Below, in pieces: positions 1 through 5,545 of a stretch of 5,568 nucleotides of DNA; within the stretch, counting starts at the first letter, position 1, and every line of letters begins with the position of its first letter. Origin of the DNA: an uncultured Clostridia bacterium (GTDB lineage: Bacteria > Bacillota > Clostridia > HGM11327); contig CAJLXE010000120.1 in the NCBI GenBank assembly GCA_905210525.1, forward strand, positions 1-5,568. Direction: 5' to 3'. The position numbers and the translations under genes are program-made. Under the pieces are notes generated by a model. It was not told where the DNA came from, did not search any database, and saw nothing but the letters and a program-made list of their open reading frames with translations.

Positions 1-20
1 ATATCATATTTTGAGATCAT
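1..20 (-). CDS. possible 5' end of a divergent gene (cut by window edge)
   Basis: On the - strand an ATG at 20-18 opens a frame that stays open for only six codons (M-I-S-K-Y-D) before the window ends. The support is contextual: a GGGTGA ribosome-binding-like sequence lies at 37-32, 11 nt upstream of the ATG, and a reasonable -10/-35 pair lies at 47-52 and 71-76. Nothing can be said about the product. The call could easily be wrong, because six codons give no coding signal. Confidence 0.2.
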
Positions 21-46
21 TTTCTTTTTTGTCACCCATCAATTGT

Positions 47-76
47 ATCATAACAGGCTGTTAATGCTGTGTTCAA
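47..76 (-). promoter_or_regulatory. candidate leftward sigma-A promoter
   Basis: Read on the - strand, TTGAAC (71-76, 4/6 to consensus) is followed after 18 bp by TATGAT (47-52, 5/6). Initiation near position 40 would give a leader of about 20 nt before the ATG at 20. It is back-to-back with the strong rightward promoter; the two -35 boxes are only 8 bp apart, so a regulator bound between them could affect both directions. Confidence 0.35.
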
Positions 77-84
77 AATTACTA

Positions 85-114
85 TTGACAGTAAAAGTCA
101 AAGTATGGTATAAT
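85..114 (+). promoter_or_regulatory. consensus sigma-A promoter of the four-gene operon
   Basis: TTGACA (85-90) and TATAAT (109-114) both match the housekeeping consensus 6/6, separated by 18 bp. Transcription should begin around 120-122, giving a leader of about 80 nt before the first ATG at 201. It is the only convincing promoter for the genes through 3176, so it probably drives the whole operon, and strongly. Confidence 0.85.
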
Positions 115-124
115 TATCAGAAAG

Positions 125-163
125 ACGGATATAATGGGTGTGTTTTTCCCGATGAATATCCGT
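125..163 (+). promoter_or_regulatory. leader hairpin in the operon 5' UTR
   Basis: ACGGATAT (125-132) is exactly complementary to ATATCCGT (156-163), giving an 8-bp stem that starts within a few bases of the predicted transcript start. Inside the loop GGG (136-138) can pair with CCC (148-150). No T-run follows the stem, so it is not a simple terminator. It could stabilise the transcript or act as part of a switch, since the right arm can also pair with the ribosome binding site region. It matches no riboswitch class I recognise. Confidence 0.4.
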
Positions 164-200
164 AAATAATGCGCAAAAGCCGTTTTGTACGGAGGATGAA

Positions 201-1085
201 ATGTTCGGGAATGTAAAACCGTTGAAACAGGAGCTTAAGCTCAGAGATTATTCAAATTACAGGGCTTATTACTGCGGTTTGTGCAAAAGCATGGGCGGCA
301 GATATGCGGGACTTTGCAGGCTCGGGCTTTCATATGAGGCTGTGTTTATAGCGGTTGTTATTTCCGCAATGACAGACGATAAAGTTATGCTTAAACTGAA
401 ACGCTGTTTTATGCATCCGCTTACAAAACAGCCTATGGTAGTAAAAAACAAAAGCGTTGATGCGGCGGCGTCCGTGAATGTGCTTCTGATGTACAACAGC
501 CTGTGCGATAACGTAAAGGATGAAAAAGATTTCAAGTCCGCGCTTATGAGGCAGTGGTTCAAGCGCACATATAAAAAGGCGTGTGCGGATATGCCCGAAA
601 TAAATTCGATTATAACGCAAAAGCTTGACGACCTGAGTCTGACTGAAGAGGGCTTGTGCGACATACCGGACAGAGCCGCGGAACCGTTCGCCGAGATGAT
701 GGGCGAGCTTGCCGCGAAGCTTATTCCGCATGAAACGGACGATATATATTGGTTCGGTTTTTTTATGGGCAAGTGGCTGTATGTGGTGGATGCATATCAG
801 GACATTGAAAAAGACGTAAAAAATAAGGCCTATAATCCTTTTGTACTTATGAATCCCGGTATGGAGACGCATGAAATCATACGCAATTCGAGAGATGACG
901 CGGAATTTTTGCTCAAAGGGGCGTTGGCGGAGCTTTCGCGTATATATGCGAGACTCAATCCCAAGCGGAACAGAGAGATAATAGAGAATATTCTTTTTGA
1001 GGGAATGCCGGCGAGAACCGAAGCGGTGCTTTCCGGGGAAAGCAGACTCAAAAATAAAAATAAAAACGAATACGAAATGCTTTGA
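201..1085 (+). CDS. DUF5685 family protein
   Basis: This 294-residue soluble protein is recognised from its opening (MFGNVKPLK) and the conserved YYCGLC segment, typical of DUF5685 proteins of Clostridia. The family has no established function. Visible features are a Cys/His set in the N-terminal quarter (C25, C28, C39, C69, H72) that could bind a metal, an acidic motif at D103-N-V-K-D107-E, and a second at D197-A-Y-Q-D201-I-E-K-D205 followed by YNP. The rest looks mainly alpha-helical; there is no signal peptide or clear membrane span. The paired acidic motifs recall helices that hold magnesium and diphosphate in squalene/phytoene synthase-type enzymes, which is my inference and not a known annotation. 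The start is fixed by GGAGG at 191-195, 5 nt before the ATG. It is first in the operon, 39 nt before the J-domain gene. The C-terminal tail (283-290) is Lys/Asn-rich. Confidence 0.85.
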   Translation: MFGNVKPLKQELKLRDYSNYRAYYCGLCKSMGGRYAGLCRLGLSYEAVFIAVVISAMTDDKVMLKLKRCFMHPLTKQPMVVKNKSVDAAASVNVLLMYNSLCDNVKDEKDFKSALMRQWFKRTYKKACADMPEINSIITQKLDDLSLTEEGLCDIPDRAAEPFAEMMGELAAKLIPHETDDIYWFGFFMGKWLYVVDAYQDIEKDVKNKAYNPFVLMNPGMETHEIIRNSRDDAEFLLKGALAELSRIYARLNPKRNREIIENILFEGMPARTEAVLSGESRLKNKNKNEYEML

Positions 1086-1124
1086 TACGGAATATTTTAT
1101 TCAACAGATTGGACGGTATATAAA

Positions 1125-1769
1125 TTGAATCCATATGAAGTACTCGGCGTCAGCACGAACGCCACAGACGAAGAAGTAAAAAAGGCATACAGAGCGCTGG
1201 TAAAAAAATACCATCCGGACCAATATAAGGGTACGGCGTTTGAAGCGGAAGCAAACGAAAAGCTTAAGCAGATAAACGAAGCTTATGATATGATTAAAAA
1301 CGGAAAAACATCGCAGAACAATTATTACACACAGCAGAATAATACGTCGGGCAATCAATACAGTTATAATTATTCTTACGGAAATACTTATACGATAGAT
1401 CAGCTTATGACTCAGGCAAGGCAGTTCATAAATGCGGGAAGATATATGGAGGCTGAAATTCTGCTGCGCTCCACGAATATAAGAAATGCGGAATGGTATT
1501 TTCTTATGGGAAATATACAGTGGTGTAAGGGCTGGCAGCTCGAAGCTAAAAAATGCTATGCACAGGCGTGCAATCTTGCTCCGAACAATGCCGAATACAA
1601 AGCGGCATACGAACGCGTGAATACTAATGCGTACTCCGGAGGCGGATACAGAGAACCGAATTACAGAGCGAGAAGCTCCGGGGACGATTTGTGCGATTGC
1701 TGCTGTAAGCTCTGGTGTGCGGATTCGCTTTGCGAGTGCATGGGCGGCGACCTGATACCGTGCTGTTGA
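1125..1769 (+). CDS. J-domain co-chaperone with helical repeat and cysteine-rich tail
   Basis: The 214-residue protein starts with a complete J domain (about 1-60): NPYEVLGV, an amphipathic helix II, the HPD tripeptide at 30-32 that stimulates Hsp70/DnaK ATPase, and helix III ending near INEAYDMI. A Gln/Asn/Tyr-rich linker (62-90) follows, then a TPR-like helical segment (about 92-165, e.g. AGRYMEAEILL and EAKKCYAQACNLAPNNAEY). The tail carries nine cysteines at 190, 192-194, 198, 203, 205, 213 and 214. It is not canonical DnaJ: it is half the length and lacks the G/F region, the CxxCxGxG zinc repeats and the C-terminal substrate domains. The start is a TTG at 1125 with a modest GGACGG site at 1111-1116. 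It is preferred because the J domain begins at residue 2 and no in-frame ATG precedes it. The likely role is to recruit DnaK to a specific client, possibly an operon neighbour; the client is unknown. Confidence 0.85.
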   Translation: MNPYEVLGVSTNATDEEVKKAYRALVKKYHPDQYKGTAFEAEANEKLKQINEAYDMIKNGKTSQNNYYTQQNNTSGNQYSYNYSYGNTYTIDQLMTQARQFINAGRYMEAEILLRSTNIRNAEWYFLMGNIQWCKGWQLEAKKCYAQACNLAPNNAEYKAAYERVNTNAYSGGGYREPNYRARSSGDDLCDCCCKLWCADSLCECMGGDLIPCC

Positions 1770-1772
1770 AAG

Positions 1773-1780
1773 AAGGGGAG
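1773..1780 (+). promoter_or_regulatory. ribosome binding site that fixes the membrane-protein start
   Basis: AAGGGGAG lies immediately ahead of the ATG at 1784. The reading frame is open further upstream (an ATG at 1715), but that part overlaps the end of the J-domain gene, encodes an Arg-rich stretch unlike the following protein, and lacks a comparable site. The 1784 start is therefore chosen. Confidence 0.65.
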
Positions 1781-1783
1781 CTT

Positions 1784-2320
1784 ATGGAAATTAAAAACAA
1801 AAACCCAAGGCTTACGTTTTGCGGAATAATGACGGCTGTATCGGCGGTGCTTGCGGTGCTGATGAATTTTTTGCCGTTCAATACGATGTTTTTGCTCGTG
1901 ATTATGTCGCTTGTGATATGCATTGTCGTGCAGAAAACGGGAACGCTTTACGCGCTCTGCACTGCGGCGGCAACATCGGTTGTTATGCTGCTTGTTACGT
2001 GGAGATATGCGACCGTTGCCGAATACGTGCTGTTGTTCGGAACATACCCGGCGGTAAAGTTTATTATAGAAGATAAAATAAAAGACGCCAAAAAAGAAAA
2101 AATTCTGAAAACGGTATATTTTTGTTTTATATCGGTACTGTTCATGCTTGCGGCTGTATATTTGTTCGGCGGAGCAAAGTTTTTCGGCGAATGGTTTTCA
2201 AAGAGCGTTCTGACGCCGTATGCGCTTATAGTTGTAACGGCGGCGCTTGCATGGGTGTATGATTACATACTTACATGGGTAATTTATGTATATAACAGAC
2301 GCTTCGGCACAAAATTCTGA
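1784..2320 (+). CDS. small polytopic membrane protein, ECF S-component-like
   Basis: The 178-residue protein is strongly hydrophobic with about six predicted membrane spans (roughly 12-30, 34-50, 54-72, 78-96, 110-129 and 142-168), a short Lys/Asn-rich N-terminus and a basic C-terminus (NRRFGTKF). A charged cytoplasmic-type loop (EDKIKDAKKEKILK, about 96-109) separates spans 4 and 5. The size, the six spans and the opening pattern (LTFCGIMTAVSAVLAVL) resemble substrate-binding S components of energy-coupling-factor transporters. I cannot assign a substrate, and no ATPase or T component is in the window. It sits 14 nt after the J-domain gene and 19 nt before nfo, so it is cotranscribed. It may instead be an uncharacterised integral membrane family that travels with DUF5685 and J-domain genes. 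Confidence 0.75.
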   Translation: MEIKNKNPRLTFCGIMTAVSAVLAVLMNFLPFNTMFLLVIMSLVICIVVQKTGTLYALCTAAATSVVMLLVTWRYATVAEYVLLFGTYPAVKFIIEDKIKDAKKEKILKTVYFCFISVLFMLAAVYLFGGAKFFGEWFSKSVLTPYALIVVTAALAWVYDYILTWVIYVYNRRFGTKF

Positions 2321-2339
2321 AAGGAAACGGTAACTCAAA

Positions 2340-3176
2340 ATGAAAATAGGTCCGCACATTTCAATTTCCGGGGGCTACAAAAAAGCAGTGGAAACGGCGC
2401 TTGCGATAGGCGCCGATACTTTTCAGGCGTTTTCACGCAATCCGCGCGGCGGTGCGGCGGCGCCGCTTGATATGGACGATATAAAGTCGGCAGAGGTTGC
2501 AATGGAGCTTAATTCGTTTGGTCCCGTGCTTATTCATGCGCCTTATACGCTCAATATGGCTTCCGCAAAGCCTGACGCGTATAAATTCGCAAGAGAATGT
2601 TTTGCCGATGATATGGAAAGAATGATACGTATCCCGTCAGATTTGTACGTGTTTCATCCCGGAAGCAGAACAAGTATTCCGTATGAAAAGGCAATAGAAC
2701 AGATTGCGTCTGTTCTCAGGGACTGCATGATAGAGGACAGCGGCACATGGGTACTGCTTGAAACCATGGCGGGCAAGGGTTCGGAGATCGGCAGAAGCTT
2801 TGAAGAATTGCGGGATATAACGGACGCGGTGGGGGATTCGCCGTGCAGGGAGCATATCGGCGTATGCATCGATACGTGCCATCTGTACTGTGCCGGATAT
2901 GATATAGTAAACGACCTTGACGGTGTGCTTACGGCGTTTGACAATAAAATAGGTATAGACAAAATAAAGGCGGTGCATCTGAACGACACAATGTATCCGT
3001 TCGATTCGCATAAGGACAGACACGCAAAAATAGGCGAGGGCGAAATAGGTCTTGAGGCAATTACGCGGATTATAACGCATCCGGCGCTTGCGGATAAGCC
3101 GTTTTTTCTTGAAACGCCTCAGGAGGACGTTTCGGGTTACGGCAAAGAAATAGCGCTTCTCAGGAGCCGCATATAA
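2340..3176 (+). CDS. nfo: endonuclease IV (AP endonuclease, deoxyribonuclease IV)
   Basis: This enzyme cleaves the DNA backbone 5' to abasic sites and removes blocked 3' ends in base excision repair; it is a cytoplasmic TIM barrel with three metal ions. All nine expected metal ligands are visible: H66 (IHAPYT), H106 (VFHPGS), E141 (LLETMAGKG), D178 and H181 (CIDTCH), H213 (AVHLND), D226 and H228 (KDRH) and E258 (FLETP). Their spacing closely follows the E. coli enzyme. Y69 after the first ligand matches the residue that helps probe the minor groove. The 278-residue length is full for the family. The protein begins MKIGPHIS, the usual start. The ribosome binding site is weak: AAGGA at 2321-2325 is 14 nt from the ATG, suggesting modest translation or coupling to the gene ending 19 nt upstream. 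It is the last gene of the operon. Confidence 0.97.
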   Translation: MKIGPHISISGGYKKAVETALAIGADTFQAFSRNPRGGAAAPLDMDDIKSAEVAMELNSFGPVLIHAPYTLNMASAKPDAYKFARECFADDMERMIRIPSDLYVFHPGSRTSIPYEKAIEQIASVLRDCMIEDSGTWVLLETMAGKGSEIGRSFEELRDITDAVGDSPCREHIGVCIDTCHLYCAGYDIVNDLDGVLTAFDNKIGIDKIKAVHLNDTMYPFDSHKDRHAKIGEGEIGLEAITRIITHPALADKPFFLETPQEDVSGYGKEIALLRSRI

Positions 3177-3205
3177 AGTCGGTATGAAATTTTAAGAATA
3201 ATATC

Positions 3206-3246
3206 AAAACATCTTCCGTTCCTTGTTTGGAGACGGAAGATGTTTT
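3206..3246 (+). terminator. strong intrinsic terminator, probably bidirectional
   Basis: A perfect 14-bp inverted repeat pairs AAAACATCTTCCGT (3206-3219) with ACGGAAGATGTTTT (3233-3246) around a 13-nt loop. On the + strand the stem ends in TTTTTGTTT, giving the U-tract for the operon ending at 3176. On the - strand the mirror arm ends in TTTTGATATT and lies 17 nt past the stop of the convergent gene at 3263, so it can terminate that transcript too. It fills most of the 86-bp convergent gap. Confidence 0.9.
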
Positions 3247-3262
3247 TGTTTGAGGTAAAGAA

Positions 3263-5449
3263 TCAGTTCAATTCTATTTCGGCGTGAATTGAATGTTCGC
3301 AAGTGGAGAACGGAAGCGCATTTTCAAGGAAAAGCGTTACGGGCATATTTATATTTTCGGGAGTGTGAGCGTCAAATATAAGTTTTCCGCCGGACTTTTT
3401 CCATTCTACCGATATGACTCCGTGAGGTGTGGGAACAGTACCCTTTGCCCAATCGAGTCCGTTTGTAACGGGCTTTATTTTTATACTGCCGAAGCCGTTT
3501 GAATCGGGGCAAACGCCGAGGCGCAGTGCCGACATTTCGTAAATGGGCGCGCTTGACCATCCGTGGCACTCACTTCTCGGATTGTCGGGATTTTCGCACC
3601 ATGTTGTGCAGTGCATATCGAGCATTTTTTGCCATCCGTCCATTATTTTCTCCGAATATTTGTAGCAGCCGGACTTTTCGAGTGCACGGAACATATAATA
3701 ATTCATTGAGAAAGAGCACTTGGCAACATTTTCGTTCATTGTTTTTTCCATAAGCTCTGAGGCTGCATTGCCCGTAACCGCACCGGAAAGCACTGCCCAT
3801 ATTGCCGTATGCTCGCTGAAATTGCGCTTGCTCGGCGTATCTCTGTACAGACCTCTTTCGCGGTCAAAGCAGTGCTTGTTAACGTTTGCTATCATTCTGC
3901 TTTGTCTTTGCGTGTATTCGTCTGCAAGAGTGGTACGTTCCGTTGCACGGCATATTTCGGCGGCAGCTTCAAGAGCCGTTGCGTATATAAGACACGAAAC
4001 CGTAATAGGTTCGCTTCTGCCTCCCTCAGGCACGCCGCAATCCCATCCCGGCACCCAGTCCGTAAACGGCCAGTACGGCGTTGTGCCTACAAGACCGTCT
4101 TTATTGATAAGCGTATTGAATGCCTCCAAAACTTTGTCTATTGTTCCCGTAAGGCTTCTGACGAATTTTACGTCTTCCACATAGCGCAGATACTCTCTTA
4201 CAGCCAGAACCCAGAACAGCGAGAATGTTGGAATTACCTGAATACCTGTCGACGGGAAGTTTGCCTGAAGCATTCCGTCCGGAAGCTGTGAATGTACAAA
4301 ATCGATAAGAGCCTTTTTTATGAGTCTTGTGTCGGAGGACATACGCAAAGCAAACATGATTTCAAGTGCGCTGTCCATTCCGTACTGCTGCTGTTCGTAA
4401 TACGGACAATCTACAAATATTTCGTGCATACAGCATTTTACCGTATTTTTTGATATATCCCATATACGGTTGAGACGTTCGTCGCTGCACTCAAAAGAAC
4501 CGTTTTCGTCAAGCGGATAGAAGTATTCTCTGAATCCGGACTTTTCAAAGTCGATATTTATATCGTCGTCCTCATATTCGATATGTATGAATCTGAAGGC
4601 GCGGAAGAAGAACGTTGTAAACTGCTGAGGTTTCCCCGTAAGAATAATCATATCCATGTGACCGTCAAGCTTGCCTGTCGAATCGTCTCTCATGTGTTTT
4701 TCGCCGTTTTCGTCCGTGTAGCATTCCGCATATTTCAGCACAAGTCTTGAGCCTGCTTTTCCGCAGAAATACAGTTCAACGGTTGACGTGGTATACACTC
4801 CGGCGTCAATATCCGTAACGCCGGGGGATTTTTTTACAATGGTGAATTTTTTCTTTTCGGCGGGTTTTATGAGCGGAATCATACGTGGGGCAAGAGGATA
4901 GAGTTCACGCAATCCCCACGGATTATAACTGCCTTTTTCAAGGTTGGGTTGGTACATACGTTTTACCTGAATCGGTGTGTACGCATCTTCGCCGAGCACA
5001 TTTTCTGACGGCGGCAAAGACGACATTGCACCGTGCGGAACATAGAATATTATTGAATCAAGTCTGCGGCAGCTCCAATTTTCATCGGAATATATCTGCG
5101 TTGAAACAGCACCTTCCTTGAGAATACCATTGAACCACAATGCCGGGCGACGCTCCCTGAATACTGTTGTGAACATATTTTCGGTAACGTAAAGAACTTC
5201 CGCTCTTATGGTGTTTTCTCCCTCGACGAGGTACGGGGTGATGTCGGGTTGTTCGTAGTAGCGTACGTACTGAGAACCGCGGCACGGTCCGTCGCATACG
5301 AGCTTGCCGTTGACGTAAAGATTATATCGGCTGTCGGCACAGATGTCGGCAGTCATTTCGGCGCCTTTTTTTGCCGAAAACTTGTATTCAAAGCAATACA
5401 GCTTTGCTGCGGCGGGTATTTCGTCCGCACATATCCAGAATCCGTTCAT
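3263..5449 (-). CDS. GH78-type alpha-L-rhamnosidase (cytoplasmic)
   Basis: The 728-residue protein has the layout of family 78 alpha-L-rhamnosidases, inverting enzymes that release terminal L-rhamnose from plant glycosides and polysaccharides. An N-terminal beta-sandwich (about 1-130) carries YNLYVNGKLV and DITPYLVEGENTI. A second beta domain (about 200-310) ends in FRAFRFIHIEY. An (alpha/alpha)6 barrel (about 320-645) holds VDCPYYEQQQYGMD at 346-359, where E352 fits the general-acid position, plus PFTDWVPGWD (461-470) and TTWCE (615-619), where E619 fits the general-base position. A C-terminal beta domain follows, with the typical WSSAPIYEMSALRLGV lead-in at 631-646 and WAKGTVPTPHG. There is no signal peptide, so it probably acts on imported oligosaccharides. 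The start at 5449 is chosen because the protein begins MNGFWICADE as expected and GGAG lies 11 nt upstream. The frame extends to a TTG at 5542, but that stretch contains the promoter. The aglycone is unknown, and the related alpha-L-rhamnosidase-like clades could differ in specificity. Confidence 0.88.
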   Translation of the reverse strand: MNGFWICADEIPAAAKLYCFEYKFSAKKGAEMTADICADSRYNLYVNGKLVCDGPCRGSQYVRYYEQPDITPYLVEGENTIRAEVLYVTENMFTTVFRERRPALWFNGILKEGAVSTQIYSDENWSCRRLDSIIFYVPHGAMSSLPPSENVLGEDAYTPIQVKRMYQPNLEKGSYNPWGLRELYPLAPRMIPLIKPAEKKKFTIVKKSPGVTDIDAGVYTTSTVELYFCGKAGSRLVLKYAECYTDENGEKHMRDDSTGKLDGHMDMIILTGKPQQFTTFFFRAFRFIHIEYEDDDINIDFEKSGFREYFYPLDENGSFECSDERLNRIWDISKNTVKCCMHEIFVDCPYYEQQQYGMDSALEIMFALRMSSDTRLIKKALIDFVHSQLPDGMLQANFPSTGIQVIPTFSLFWVLAVREYLRYVEDVKFVRSLTGTIDKVLEAFNTLINKDGLVGTTPYWPFTDWVPGWDCGVPEGGRSEPITVSCLIYATALEAAAEICRATERTTLADEYTQRQSRMIANVNKHCFDRERGLYRDTPSKRNFSEHTAIWAVLSGAVTGNAASELMEKTMNENVAKCSFSMNYYMFRALEKSGCYKYSEKIMDGWQKMLDMHCTTWCENPDNPRSECHGWSSAPIYEMSALRLGVCPDSNGFGSIKIKPVTNGLDWAKGTVPTPHGVISVEWKKSGGKLIFDAHTPENINMPVTLFLENALPFSTCEHSIHAEIELN

Positions 5450-5460
5450 AAATTTGTTTT

Positions 5461-5464
5461 CTCC
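5461..5464 (-). promoter_or_regulatory. ribosome binding site supporting the GH78 start
   Basis: On the - strand CGGAG, with its GGAG core at 5464-5461, lies 11 nt before the ATG at 5449. No equivalent site precedes the upstream in-frame TTG at 5542, and the transcript probably starts downstream of that codon. Confidence 0.6.
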
Positions 5465-5487
5465 GTTAGTTATTTTTGTAATACAGT

Positions 5488-5506
5488 GTGTTGTTTGTTG
5501 CAACAC
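5488..5506 (-). promoter_or_regulatory. candidate operator for the GH78 gene
   Basis: Two overlapping dyads lie just downstream of the predicted transcription start: the perfect palindrome TGTTGCAACA (5496-5505), and GTGTTG (5488-5493) mirrored by CAACAC (5501-5506) across 7 bp. With the -10 box at 5517-5522 and a start near 5510, a repressor bound here would block initiation or clearance. No regulator gene is in the window, so the protein family is unknown. Confidence 0.4.
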
Positions 5507-5516
5507 GGTCACGTTT

Positions 5517-5545
5517 ATTATAACACAAATTGCTTTCCTCAAAAG
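5517..5545 (-). promoter_or_regulatory. candidate GH78 promoter with perfect -10 and poor -35
   Basis: On the - strand TATAAT (5517-5522) is a 6/6 -10 box. The best -35 candidates are TTTTGA (5539-5544, 16-bp spacer) or CTTTTG (5540-5545, 17-bp spacer), both weak; TTGAGG would need a 14-bp spacer. The transcript would start near 5510, giving a leader of about 60 nt. A perfect -10 with a poor -35 suggests dependence on an activator, in keeping with a substrate-induced gene. Confidence 0.55.

Noticed and set aside
171..180. TGCGCAAAAGC in the operon leader (170-180) also occurs on the - strand in the right-edge hairpin
   Set aside because: An 11-base match between two places in 5.5 kb, counting both strands, is expected by chance, and the flanks differ.
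269..872. Long - strand open frames opposite the DUF5685 gene
   Set aside because: They are shadows of the + strand gene, which has a consensus promoter, a GGAGG site and family motifs; the antisense translations show no domain.
1082..1122. Internal promoter before the J-domain gene, from TTGATA (1082-1087) and TATATA (1117-1122)
   Set aside because: The spacer would be 29 bp, and at a 17-bp spacing there is only CAGATT. Cotranscription from the promoter at 85-114 is simpler.
1715..1783. Upstream ATG for the membrane protein at 1715
   Set aside because: It overlaps the end of the J-domain gene and adds an Arg-rich stretch of no family resemblance; AAGGGGAG directly precedes the ATG at 1784.
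3720..4291. Long + strand open frames opposite the GH78 gene (3720-4184 and 3809-4291)
   Set aside because: They are antisense to a well-supported coding region, have no ribosome binding sites, and encode low-complexity Ser/Arg/Cys-rich sequence with no recognisable family.
5450..5542. N-terminal extension of the GH78 protein from an in-frame TTG at 5542 (31 extra residues)
   Set aside because: The extension would contain the TATAAT box and the operator-like palindromes, has no ribosome binding site, and the family's usual start fits the ATG at 5449 with GGAG upstream.
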